The notes under the pieces: model-generated | What the model saw: only the letters and a program-made list of their open reading frames with translations | Databases searched by the model: none | Told to the model about the DNA's origin: nothing | Part shown: positions 1 through 10,403 of the stretch, in pieces | How the letters are laid out: every line of letters begins with the position of its first letter | How positions within the stretch are numbered: position 1 is the stretch's first letter | Assembly: GCA_018350325.1 (NCBI GenBank) | Contig: JAEVLN010000001.1 | Location: 168,501-232,500 of the forward strand | DNA length: 64,000 nt | From: Globodera rostochiensis | Lineage: Eukaryota > Nematoda > Chromadorea > Rhabditida > Heteroderidae | Reading direction: 5' to 3' | Translations under genes and position numbers: made by a program

Positions 1-1873
1 GTCGGAGTGTACAATGTCTGAGTTTAAAATAATAAATAAATTAAAAATTAAGCAAAGCGCAAACTTTTGTCGTGGATAACTTTGACACATTTGAGCATTT
101 CCTGCCAATGGTATTTGACGAATTTGGCATCGATTTCTTTCGATCTTTTGTGCATAAAGGTCGCCAAATCGATGTCACCGCATTCCATTACAACAAACAT
201 TTTGTTTTTGCGTTTCTCGCTGAATGTTTAACTGTTACAAAATACAAAATTTCTAAAACTCACAAATCGAACACTCGAATGACGTTGGGAGAGTCTTGCA
301 GCTGAGTGAGCAAATTTATCTCATTTTCATAAGCCAACTTTACTGTCGCATCCGCGCTCGACAAGTCAACGCATTTTATGGCCACACAACGTTTGTGGCA
401 CTCACTGAACGCCTGATAGACCTGAAGATTTATTTGCTTTGTTTGAAAGTCAATATAATAAGTATCAAACATGTAAAGTTCCACTGGAGGTGGCACGACT
501 CTTCGTCAACGACTTTTCGTCAATGGACGCTTCGTCAACGACTTTTCGTCGATGGACTATTCGTCAACGACATTTCGTCAATAAGAAAGAATTTTTAAAA
601 AAAATTTTAATTAAATTTAAACTAACACCAAATTTTCAAGTCTAGGGTTATTCGGGGCGAAGAAGCCGATTCTAACCTCCATTTCGACCAATTTTGAACC
701 TCGGACCCAAATTTAAAGGTTTTTCGAAATTTCAGAAATTTTTCAGAAATCATTTTAGCCTTCAAAAACACGCTTAAAATATCCGAAACGATTCGATCAT
801 TACTTGCTGTTTTATTGTAATTTTATGTTTTTGAATGATTTCGAGGGCCTTTGTTGCATTTTTAAAATTTTTTCAAAAAATCATAATGTTTAAATTATAA
901 TCAGATGATGTAATGTGATAAATCGGTTGCCATATTCGTGATCAGCAACCTCGATAACCCCCGAGTACTTCTCAGAATTGCGTAAAACCCTCTTTTGTGC
1001 GACAAGTATAGTAAACTTAACTATTCCGAAAATTGTTGTTGGCTTAAATTTAATTAAAATTTGTTGTTTTTTAAAATTCTTTCTTATTGACGAAATGTCG
1101 TTGACGAATAGTTCAATGACAAAAAGTCGTTGACGAATAGTTCAATGACAAAAAGTCGTTGACGAAGAGTCCATTGACGAAAAGTCTATTGATGAAAAGT
1201 CATGGAACCCCACTGGATAATCCACAAAAATTCCTGAAAACACGGGTGGGATATCCAAATTTTTAGAATCCCTTTTATTCTAATGCGGAAGGCTTCAAAA
1301 CTAACCACGCTCGAACCCCCTTTGCCAAGGGTGCTCAGAACAGAGTAGCCTTTTCCATTCACGATCAGTGCATGTCCGGACATTGAACGATTTGGAATTG
1401 GCAGTTGAACACTGTTGTTCCTCCCCCGGTCGTGCGGCGCCTTCTCCTTTCCTAATTCCTCACCACTTTTCGTTCTGAGCATCTTTTTCACGGATGGCTC
1501 GTGACTGCTGAAGGTGGAGACGGTTGGCAGAGTCGGCTGTTTGCGTAGAAAACTTTGGCTGTCGTTGACGACAGAAAACAAAGTGGGCACAGGCAGCACC
1601 TCGCGAACGCACTTCAAATGTTTTATAGTCGGCTTGCCAACCGGTTGGAAGTCCAACTTTTTTGACTGTTCTAAATCCGCTCTAAATTGGCATATTTAAG
1701 ACAATAGATTTTGCAAACACTTACAAGTTGCTGTCCTTCAATCCATCAAAATCTTTGATAGTCTTAGTAGAAGTCGATGGCGCTTTATCCAGGTCGACCG
1801 AACCCGACAAAAATTTGCTTCGTTCGGTTGCATGGCCCTTCAACTTTTGCAATCTTTCTTTGACAAGTTCCAT
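1..1873 (-). CDS. MPS1/TTK-like dual-specificity protein kinase, 5' part (3' end outside window)
   Basis: Five exons join in frame on the minus strand: 1873-1725, 1681-1306, 421-264, 219-65 and 17-1. The model starts at the ATG at 1873, and the rest of the kinase domain lies beyond base 1. The first ~155 residues are a polar regulatory region. The glycine loop is GKGGSSVV, followed by VAIK (ATP-anchoring lysine) and an alpha-C glutamate in YENEINLL. The hinge region reads VVMECGDIDL, and the last visible exon reads IVHSD, the start of the HSDLKP catalytic loop. MECG(N/D)IDL plus HSDLKP is the MPS1/TTK signature as I know the family. These kinases act at the kinetochore, phosphorylating KNL1 to recruit BUB1/BUB3 in the spindle checkpoint. 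The intron 422-1305 carries a foldback transposon. The family call is strong; whether the 3' half is intact cannot be seen here. Confidence 0.8.
489..1209. mobile_element. Foldback (long inverted repeat) transposon in the kinase intron
   Basis: The ends are inverted: left GGTGGCACGACTCTTC, right (reverse complement) GGTTCCATGACTTTTC. Inside them lie short subrepeats of the type GTCAACGACTTTTCGTCAA, in opposite orientation at about 500-590 and 1085-1200. The element is flanked by a perfect 8-bp direct repeat CCACTGGA at 481-488 and 1210-1217. No transposase is present, so it is non-autonomous. Its interior (about 675-730) resembles the interior of the foldback element at 47.9 kb. Confidence 0.8.
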
Positions 1874-2218
1874 TTACAGTTAGTTGGAATCTAAAAGTAG
1901 TTTTTGTTAACAATGAAACTTTAGGTCTAATTACCTAATAGTAAGTAGAATTAAAGCCTTTTCTTATTATATTAGAATTTTAGAAAGTTGAAAAATAAAA
2001 AGTTGCGGTAGTTTCAACCGCCAGGCCAACTCATATCTATGCGCCATTTAAATAGGTTCTCCGAACGGCCGACCCAATTCGAACATTTTTTTCGAAATCT
2101 CAAAAATTTCAAAAACTTTTTGCTTCAAAATTATTCAAAAAGCACAAAACTACTAGAGACTGACGTTGACCTTGATTTCCTGGATTAAAAATACAGCCCT
2201 AAATATGGTGTTTCTGAG
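1874..2218. other. Upstream region of the kinase gene, AT-rich, no gene seen
   Basis: AT-rich sequence between the kinase start codon and the first hAT-like element. It should hold the kinase promoter, but no distinct motif could be recognised. Confidence 0.4.
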
Positions 2219-3609
2219 CAGGGCCGTATCTAGAAAAAATTTTCGGGGGGGGGGGAAATCGATTCTTAGGGGTGTCTTTTTCCTTTTTATTGCATTTTGT
2301 TAAGCAATTTTTATCGATTTCTGGGGGTGATTTTCCGTTTTATCCATTTTTTGGCGGTGCCGATCAGGGTTGCAACGGATTGGGAAAAAAGTCGGATACG
2401 GATTTCGGATCGGATTGTTCTTGAGAAAAAAGTCGGATACGGATTTCGGATCGGATAACCCAAAATTTGTCGGATCGGATTTCGGATATCGGATTTGAAA
2501 AAACACCGGATTTCGGATATCGGATAACGGATTTCGGATGAAAAAATTTTTTAGTGGAAAAAACTGAATTGATGTTTTTTTAGAAGATTTCCGGGAAATG
2601 ATAATTTATTCAATGTAACACTCAAGTTCAATAAGAAAAATCGCAAATGGGCAAATTATGATGAAGAAAAAGTTTAACTTCCCATCCAGGGCCGTAACCA
2701 GAAAAATTTTTAGAGGGGGGGGGGAAGCCAAAAAAAAGTCGATTCTTAGAATTTTTGTTGAAATTTAACTAAAAATTTTGTCGATTTTCATTTTTCAAAA
2801 ATACAAAATTTTTTTGCGAATTCTGCTTGCGGGGTGGGGGGGGGGGGGTCGGCGGTGCCGATAGGCGCCGCCGAGAAAATTTTGAATTTTTAATGTGAAT
2901 TTGTTAAGAAAATTGGTCAAAAAAATGTAAAAGTTTATTTATAAAAATACCAAATAAAAAAATTTTAGGGAAAATTTCGATCTTTGGGGTGGATTTTTGG
3001 TAAAGAAAAAGTCCCTTTTTAGGGGGTACATTTTGTTTTATTGCTTTTTTCTTGCGAAATTTTGGGGAAAAATATTGAATTTCTTCAAGAAATTTCTAAC
3101 TAAAAACTCGCTCTAATTTTAAAATTTTTCAAAATGAATGCTATTTCCGGGCTTCTCTCACGATTCCCTATTCGCAAAAAAAAATGTTAAAACTTGAAAA
3201 TCTCGACCCTATTGATAAGCCCTTCGGTATGCTATTATATTTTACTCTTTGGTTCATTTTTTGTGTTCTCATATCGGACAATTATCCGGATTTCGGATCG
3301 GATTTGCCAAAATTTGTCGGATCGGATTTCGGATATCGGATTGGCGCCCAAATTTTGTCGGATCGGATTTCGGATATCGGATTGAGAAAAACACCGGATT
3401 TCGGATAACGGATAACGGATTTCGGATGATCCGTTGCAACCCTGGTGCCGATAGGCGCCGCCGGAGAAAATTTTTGTAAAATTTAATGACCTTGTTAAGA
3501 AAATTGGTCAAAAAATTGTAAAAGTGCAAAACAATATGTAGGTACACGCTCTTGTTTTTTTTTGTGAAATTTCATTTCAGGGGGGGGGGGGGGCCTAAAT
3601 ACGGGCCTG
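2219..3609. mobile_element. hAT-like MITE (outer element) with nested insertions
   Basis: The left end CAGGGCCGTATCTAG and right end (reverse complement) CAGGCCCGTATTTAG form terminal inverted repeats. The 8-bp target duplication TTTCTGAG is perfect (2211-2218 and 3610-3617). No transposase. Without the nested element at 2365-3444 it is about 0.3 kb, close to the related copy at 24435-24843. It carries the recurrent core GGCGGTGCCGATAGGCGCC, split by the nested insertion. Confidence 0.85.
2365..3444. mobile_element. hAT-like MITE nested inside the outer element
   Basis: Identical 16-bp terminal inverted repeats CAGGGTTGCAACGGAT at both ends. The perfect 8-bp target duplication GTGCCGAT (2357-2364 and 3445-3452) lies within the core motif of the host element. 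The interior near both ends is rich in GGATTTCGGATATCGGAT-type repeats. A third CAGGGCCGTAACCAG end begins near 2686, so another related element probably sits inside this one; its right end was not found. Confidence 0.85.
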
Positions 3610-3617
3610 TTTCTGAG

Positions 3618-5933
3618 TAACAAACAGCAGGAATTTTGCCGCAAATTTGAAATTTGTGACAGATCGCCAAATTTTTAAATATTTGCCAAGTTTATTTTGG
3701 ATTTTGATAGCAAATCTCAACAAAAAACAACAATTTGATAACAAAAATAGGTATTAAATGGGCGATAAATTTCTGCCGTGGGCATTTTGTTTTGCAAAAT
3801 TAATCATTTTTGGGCTAATTTTCTTAACAAATATCAAAAATTCAAAAATTTTTCGCGGCGGCGCCTGTCGGCACCGCCGACCCCTTCTCCCTCCCCAGAG
3901 GTAAAGCAGAATTCTCAAAATCCTTGTTTTTGAAAAATTTGAAGATTAAAGCCGATTTATACATCCAAAAATTATTCTGCTACAGTACCCCTACGAACGG
4001 TCACCCATTTACCCCCATTTTCAGTGTATTTTAAAGCACGTGTTGTATCCGGGCTTTACTTATTATTGATAAAGTAGTGTTTTGACTCAGAAATTCTTTT
4101 GCTTCCATTCTGTAAAATTCATTATCGACACCGTATCTATAAGAAAAAGAAAGGCACTTTTTTGTGAGGGGGAGGGGGTCAAGTTGTCTTCGACTCAAAG
4201 AGAATTGGCCGGGACATTTGTCCGTCCGCCTTTAACATCTTCCGATGCTAATCCAATTGGACGATTGTTTCCCCGGCTTATTAGCGCCAGCCGGGGGGTT
4301 GTTGGGGTTGAAGGCGGACCAAGTGGGTAAAGGGGGGGGGGAGGTTTGGCACGCCCAATTTGGGCTTCAATATTTCTTAAAATGTAAGGATAGAAAGGGT
4401 GCTCGGGTGGGCTGGGCCAGAAGGGCTCCCAATCAGTGACTGAAAGCTGAAGCGAGACGTTTTGCCACTTCTTTACTCCGACTCATTACAATCAAGAGAA
4501 TCCAATTTTTGTAATGCATTTATTTGAGTCTGTTCACCAATTGCGCTTTTCATTAGCTCTTAAAACCAGTTGAACTTCACGGCATGTCCAAAAATCACTT
4601 TCCCATCTTTGTCTATTGCTATTCGCCCTCTTCAGTCACTAACTCACTAAACTGTTCTTCCATGTCAAGAATTAAGCAGTTTCCTATTCTCTTTTACTTG
4701 CTGCTTTCAGGACAAGCACAATCAAAGGGCCTATTCATTTGAATTTGTTTTTCGTTTGGGCTAACCGCGAGAAAGTCATTGAGAAGGGCCTGGCGAAGAA
4801 TGACACTTTTGCATGGGATTGAAGAGGAGGAAGGGAAGGAGTTAAAGTGGAAGAGGAGGGGAAACAGAAGTTCCATGAAGCCATGAAGGCGAATGTCAAC
4901 CAATTGTCAATTGGCTTGAAACTAATGGAATACTTGGCTTAGCCAATCCTTGATCGCGTCTTAAAGCAGCGAAATGTGTCAATGCTGCCATTCACTTCTG
5001 ATCAGATCAAGTCTGGAACTTCGACACATTCTGTTCCTACTTCCTCAGCCCCCCCCCCCTCCTCGCCTCCCCCCTTCCTCCCCTTTATCCCCCCCCCCCT
5101 TCCTTCTCATCCCCCCCCTTCCTCCCTTTTATCCCCCCCCCCCTTCCTCCCCTTTATCCCCCCCCCCCTCTTCCTCCTCTTTACCACTTCCTCTTCTTTA
5201 TCCCCCCTTCCTCCCCTTTATCCCCCCCCCCCTTCCTACTTTATCCTCCTCCGCCGCGCTCTTCTCGTCTTCCACTTCAATCTTCTCCCTTTTGTTGAAG
5301 AGAGCTCTCCAACCGACCAACTTCAACTTTCTTCCTCCATAAAATTATCTCCTTCTCCCCGCACATCCCTCACACCCTCAGCCTATCTACTCGAGAACGT
5401 GCTCAACTCCTCTGCCACTCACTCCACTCCCCTTCCATCACTGATCAATGGGACGCCTGCCGAAGTGCCCCCCCCCCCTCAGATCACTTCCCAAATCATC
5501 CGAGCTGAGATTGTTTTCCCAAACAGAAAATGGAAAGAAAGGTTCAAAAGAGATGAAATGATCATAAAAGAAAACTTCCGCCACTTTCCATGATCCTCTC
5601 TGCACACTTCACCTGTCGGTCGGTCATTCCGTCTAAGCCTTCCCCTCCATTCGTTCATCACCCAATCCACTCACAAACAAATTTGCTTAAAAATCATTTT
5701 ATCAAAATCTTTTTTAGTTTAATTAAGGGCAAACATTCTTTGTGCACTCAATTGGTGGAGAAGCGCGCATGTCGTCTTCGTCATCGTCAAAATTTTTGGT
5801 TTCTGATCTAATTGGAGGCAGCGGGAAGGAAGGAAGAAAAGGGATTAGGACAGAATGCCAGAAGAGAAGAAGGTGTATTGGAAGTGCGGGAAAAGGGAAC
5901 AACGTTGAGGGAGAAGAGAGAGAAACGGAGGAT
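3618..5933. other. Intergenic region with MITE debris and a C/T-rich repeat
   Basis: No convincing gene. Positions 3850-3900 hold a relic of the GGCGGTGCC-type MITE core. About 5048-5265 is a C/T-rich stretch of loosely tandem CTTCCTCCCCTTTATCCCC units; open frames across it encode only proline/serine low-complexity sequence. Confidence 0.5.
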
Positions 5934-6595
5934 GAAGAAGAGAGAGGAAAGGAGGATGAAGAAGAGAGAGGAAAGAAGGATGAAGAAGAGAGAGGAAAGA
6001 AGGATAAAGAAGAGAGAGGAAAGGAGGATGAAGAAGAGAGAGGAAAGGAGGATGAAGAAGAGAGAGGAAAGGAGGATGAAGAAGAGAGAGGAAAAGAGGA
6101 TGAAGAAGAGAGAGGAAAGGAGGATGAAGAAGAGAAAGGAAAGGCGGATAAAGAAGAGAGAGGAAAGGAGGATGAAGAAGAGAGAGGAAAGGAGGATGAT
6201 GAAGAGAGAGGAAAGGAGGATGAAGAAGAGAGAGGAAAGGAGGATAAAGAAGAGAGAGGAAAGGAGGATGAAGAAGGGAGAGGAAAGGAGGATGAAGAAG
6301 AGAGAGGAAAGGAGGATAAAGAAGAGAGAGGAAAGGAGGATAAAGAAGAGAGAGGAAAGGAGGATGAAGAAGAGAGAGGAAAAGAGGATGAAGAAGAGAG
6401 AGGAAAGGAGGATGAAGAAGAGAAAGGAAAGGCGGATAAAGAAGAGAGAGGAAAGGAGGATAAAGAAGAGAGAGGAAAGGAGGATGAAGAAGGGAGAGGA
6501 AAGGAGGATGAAGAAGAGAGAGGAAAGGAGGATAAAGAAGAGAGAGGAAAGGAGGATAAAGAAGAGAGAGGAAAGGAGGATGAAGAAGGGAGGAG
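5934..6595. repeat. 24-bp minisatellite (purine-rich)
   Basis: About 27 tandem copies of a 24-bp unit based on GATGAAGAAGAGAGAGGAAA(GGAG), with single-base variants. The unit is a multiple of three and has no stop in several frames on both strands, so long open frames (for example 5742-6731 +) appear automatically. A real Glu/Lys-rich protein cannot be excluded but nothing supports one. Confidence 0.9.
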
Positions 6596-6731
6596 GAACG
6601 AAGAGAATGCCCATCGAAGCGACAGAAGGGCCGAACGAAGAGGGAGAAGGCACAAATCGACTGAGGAAACGGCAGCCGAACTTCTGATCATCGCCTTCGG
6701 TGGGTGGATGGATCCCTACATAAATACATAA

Positions 6732-7148
6732 TCATTAAAATGCCGGAAACGGAATCCCGAATCCGGTTACATCCCTGGTGCGCACGAAAATTTTGGGAGT
6801 TCCAATTCGCATTTTAAAGGACGGAATCCCGAACGGGATTAGGATTTTTTTAAATTGACACAAAAATTTGAAAGATTGAAGACAATACGCACTTTGGTCG
6901 GCGGAAAAGTGTCTAATTTGAACCGCGATCGAACTGTTATTATCACTAGTGTTCGGCACAGTACGGTATTACCGCGGTATTTTCGATATACCGACCAACA
7001 AAATTTTGGATTTCGATATTTTTTTGGTATCGGAATTTTACCGAAAATCGATATACCGACCAACAATCGATATACCGCAGTATTTTTTTGAAAAATGCAA
7101 GTTTTTGAACGATTTTTGCCAATATCGACGAGGGTGGCGAGTGGTGAG
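6732..7148. other. Transposon relics
   Basis: No gene seen. The stretch near 6755-6780 (CCGGTTACATCCCTG) matches the end of the element at 41.1 kb, and about 6945-7080 contains repeated GATATACCGACCAACAA units, probably a decayed repeat element. Confidence 0.4.
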
Positions 7149-7492
7149 CAGTGTTTTCCTGTTCCAACAATTTTGGATCTGTTCCTGTTCTGTTCTCAAA
7201 TTTTAGAACAGCTTATCTGTTCTGTTCTGTTCTGTTCCGACCTCGAGAACAGAACAGTATAAACTGTTCCAAATTAAAAATTTTCCGAATGAAATTGTCT
7301 GAAATTTTAATTGTGAATTTTTGGAAAATTTCAAATATATTACCCAATCAGGCTCAATTGTTCAATTTTTACCCTGTTCTAGCTTGGCCTGTTCTGTTCC
7401 TGTTCCAAGGATTTTGAATCTGTTCCTGTTCTGTTCTAAATCCTAGAATAGAACGGGTACAGAACAGGCCAAGCTGGAACAGGAAAACACTG
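7149..7492. mobile_element. hAT-like MITE with CAGTGTTTTCCTGTTCC ends
   Basis: Terminal inverted repeats CAGTGTTTTCCTGTTCC (left) and its reverse complement (right), with the perfect 8-bp target duplication GTGGTGAG at 7141-7148 and 7493-7500. The interior has internal CTGTTC-type repeats in both orientations. A second copy is at 41706-42328. Confidence 0.88.
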
Positions 7493-7982
7493 GTGGTGAG
7501 TAAGAGGAGGAGGGTGCTGTTGGGGGTCAGGTGGGGGGGGGGGGGGTGGGGGTTCGGGGATCCTCATCGGGTAAATAATTTTTTCCGACTTTTGTGAGCA
7601 TCTCCAATTTCTAAAAATTTAAAAAAATTTTCAGATTTAAATATTTTTGGCCGCAACTATTTTTAAAACGAACATTTTCAAAAGGTTCTAAATTATTACT
7701 TTTCAAGCAAATTTTATGCTCTAAAAAAGTTTTATTTTCAGTTGAAATGAACCCGCAACCGCTAAAATGCTCATTTTTCTCAAAACATTGCCTAAATATT
7801 ATAAGCATCGAATAAATTGTTTTGTTCATTTTAAATTGAAATTCAAAATGTCCAATAATACCGAATACCGGTCAGTATACCGATTTTTTTGGCCGGTACT
7901 TTCTCGGTTATTTGTAATTTTGCGAAGTCCGCCGGAGGGGAGGGCCAAGGTCCCATCTTTAGGTTCGGGGATGCCCCCTTTC

Positions 7983-8086
7983 CAGTGTTTTTCCGGTTCT
8001 ATTTTTTTCTGACGGTTCCAAAACGGTTCGGGATTTTCGCGTTCCCGGAACTGTTGGAACCGCCACCGGAACCGGGAAAAACACTG
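7983..8086. mobile_element. Very short hAT-like MITE (104 bp)
   Basis: Ends are CAGTGTTTTTCCGGTTC and (reverse complement) CAGTGTTTTTCCCGGTTC. The 8-bp target duplication CCCCTTTC is perfect (7975-7982 and 8087-8094). The ends resemble those of the 7149-7492 element, so it may be a related subfamily. Confidence 0.85.
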
Positions 8087-8094
8087 CCCCTTTC

Positions 8095-10403
8095 CTCAAA
8101 AGGTCGGGGCATTCATTCCCTATTCCAATAAATAAATCCTAAAAAGCAAAAAAACTTCTGTTTTATTTTATTTTATTAGCCCTTAAGCTAACTGACGTTT
8201 TCTAATAATAATTACAATAATTTTACAGTTAGCATAAATGTTGAAAACATTTAGCTGCTTTTTACAATGTTAGCAACAACGCGAACGGGCGGAGTTTGGC
8301 CCGGGGTCAGCTGAATCTGGCCTCTTTTTATCGATTATTTTCAATAAAAAAATGAAGTTAAAACAAACTTAAAGCACATCTCAATTCTCCGATTCTTTTC
8401 TCGCATTTGGTTTTGAATCATAGCGAAGATCTGAAATTGGGGAGGGAGAATTAGGCGATTGGAGAAAGTGGAGGGTATAGAAGAAAGAAAGTCGACGGAT
8501 TTTTGGTTAAAATTTGGGCTGAATTGGAGAGCAAATGAAATTAATCCATCCGTTACATTCATTGCCCCCCCCCCCCCCCCCAACTCCTCAAGTGGAGAGG
8601 AGCAAAAATGATTTCGGCTTTGAGAAGAGAATAAAAATGGGGGACAGATGGGCTTAGGAAGGGAAATGAATTTGAGGATGGCACTCGTATAGGCGGGGGG
8701 GGGGGAGATGGGCACGCCTCTCGAGAAGACGGGACGAGTGGAAAAGGGCTTTGCAATTAAGCACGGCATTTGGCACTGATTGAGAGTGAATTGCCTGGAA
8801 AGCGGGGGGGGAAGGGTTACGATAGGGAAGGAAACATTTGCCTATAATAAAACGATCATTTTTTTGTTAATGCTTAAAGAAATATCGAGGATATATTTTG
8901 GCCTAGCTCCTCCCTCGCCTTCATACTCTAGATAAAGCTCTGAAGCAAATTATGTCCCAAAAACTGGGTCATTTATGTGCAGAAACTGCCCTCTGCTGGA
9001 TGACTCAAGTGCGCCGCTTCTCCGCGTCCTCCGATCATTTTGGTTGATCAAACAATGCCCCCCGCCTCATTCTCCGTTCTCATCTCTAATTGGGCCTCTC
9101 ATCAGGCTAAGCTCCGCCCATCATCCAAAATGGACACCTCGCCGTTCATCACCATCTCTCCGGAGGTGTGTTTTGCTCCGCCCCCACGGGCCCCTCCCTC
9201 CCCACTCATCCGTCCGCCACTCACCCCCCCCCCCCCCCCCCTCCCCCCTCCCCCTCTCTCCCCCCTCCACCCTCTCCCCCACTTCGGTGCCACTTCTGCT
9301 CCGTGGAGGGTGCTCCCCTCGGTTCCTCATCTTCTCCATCAGGCCCTCAGCTTATTCAGTCCTTCCCCACCTTCGAGAGATTCTCTTCCCCTTGCCAAGC
9401 CTCTCTTTCATCAGCACCCATCCCAATAGCCAAGCGCGATCATCTCATTCATCCACCGCCTCCCCTTCCCTCAAGACGGTTTTCAAGTTTGAGTGATTCT
9501 TGTGAAGGCGTCCTTCTGTAGATTAGAAGGTCCCAGCCTGCGGAACTGGAAGGTGGGATTGCAATCAAATTGGTTGTGATAAGTGCATTAAGGAAAGATG
9601 AGAGGGAGGGAGACAAAGAGGGAAAGAGTGACTTCACGCCGGAAGAGCCCTTGATTAAGGGGAGGAGATGGGGGGGGGGATGACCCTTAAAGTTGAGAGA
9701 GCGGAAGTTGGGGTTGGGCAGGGTGGCGAGAGAGGGGGGGTGGCGAGAGGGGGCAGGGTGGCGAGAGAGGGGGGGTGGCGAGAGGGGGGGGGGGTGGCGA
9801 GAGGGGGGGGGGGGTGGCGAGAGGGGGGGGTGGCGGGGGGTGGCGAGAGGGGGGGGGTGGCGAGAGGGGGGGGGTGGCGAGAGGGGGGGGGGGGTGGCGA
9901 GAGGGAGAGGGGAGGCGAAGGGGGGGGGGAGGGGGGCGAGGCGAGTGATCCATCCCATTGGTGGGCAATCGAACTGATTGGCTCCGTGAAAAAGGAGACG
10001 AATAATTTAATTGCATTGTGCAACCAGAACATAGCGGTAGAGAAGAGATGAAGTTCGTTGAAAGTTGAATTAGGCCAATTGGCATAAACTCGCAGCCAAT
10101 TGCGGGGGTAAATTTGGGGACAGAGAGTGTTAGAGGAGGAGGGATCAACCGGTTGATGGGCGGGGGAATGGAGAGGGGCAAATCGATGTGAAGAGCAGAT
10201 GAGACGAACGGGTAAAGTTCAAATCAGAAAATATTTAGCGCTTCTTACGGGTATTTTTCAAAATATCTTAGCTTCATGCCCGATCGCAATTGGACACTAA
10301 TGAATAATCCGTGCCATTCCGCCGGAATTTGTCTAATCCCGTCATTTTTTGTATAACTTCAGCCCAAGCCCAACGCCGATTGTTTCTTCCGTCATCCACC
10401 GAA
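8095..10403. other. Intergenic region with homopolymer runs and a G-rich repeat
   Basis: No supported gene. Contains poly-C/poly-G runs (about 8565-8582, 8695-8706) and a C-rich block at about 9225-9265. At 9715-9925 there is a loose tandem array of GTGGCGAGAG plus a G run. Open frames here encode only Pro/Ser- or Gly/Arg-rich low-complexity sequence. Confidence 0.5.
9715..9925. repeat. G-rich GTGGCGAGAG(G)n tandem repeat
   Basis: About a dozen copies of GTGGCGAGAG followed by variable G runs (mostly 5-12). The variable G tracts make unit length uneven. The G-strand has G-quadruplex potential. Confidence 0.8.

Noticed and set aside
5742..6731. 329-residue Glu/Lys/Arg-rich open frame
   Set aside because: Created by the 24-bp minisatellite; equally long frames exist on the opposite strand and in another forward frame, and flanking unique parts show no domain or codon signal.
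8341..8769. Minus-strand 142-residue frame
   Set aside because: Pro/Ser-rich and crossing homopolymer runs; no signal peptide, domain or splice evidence.
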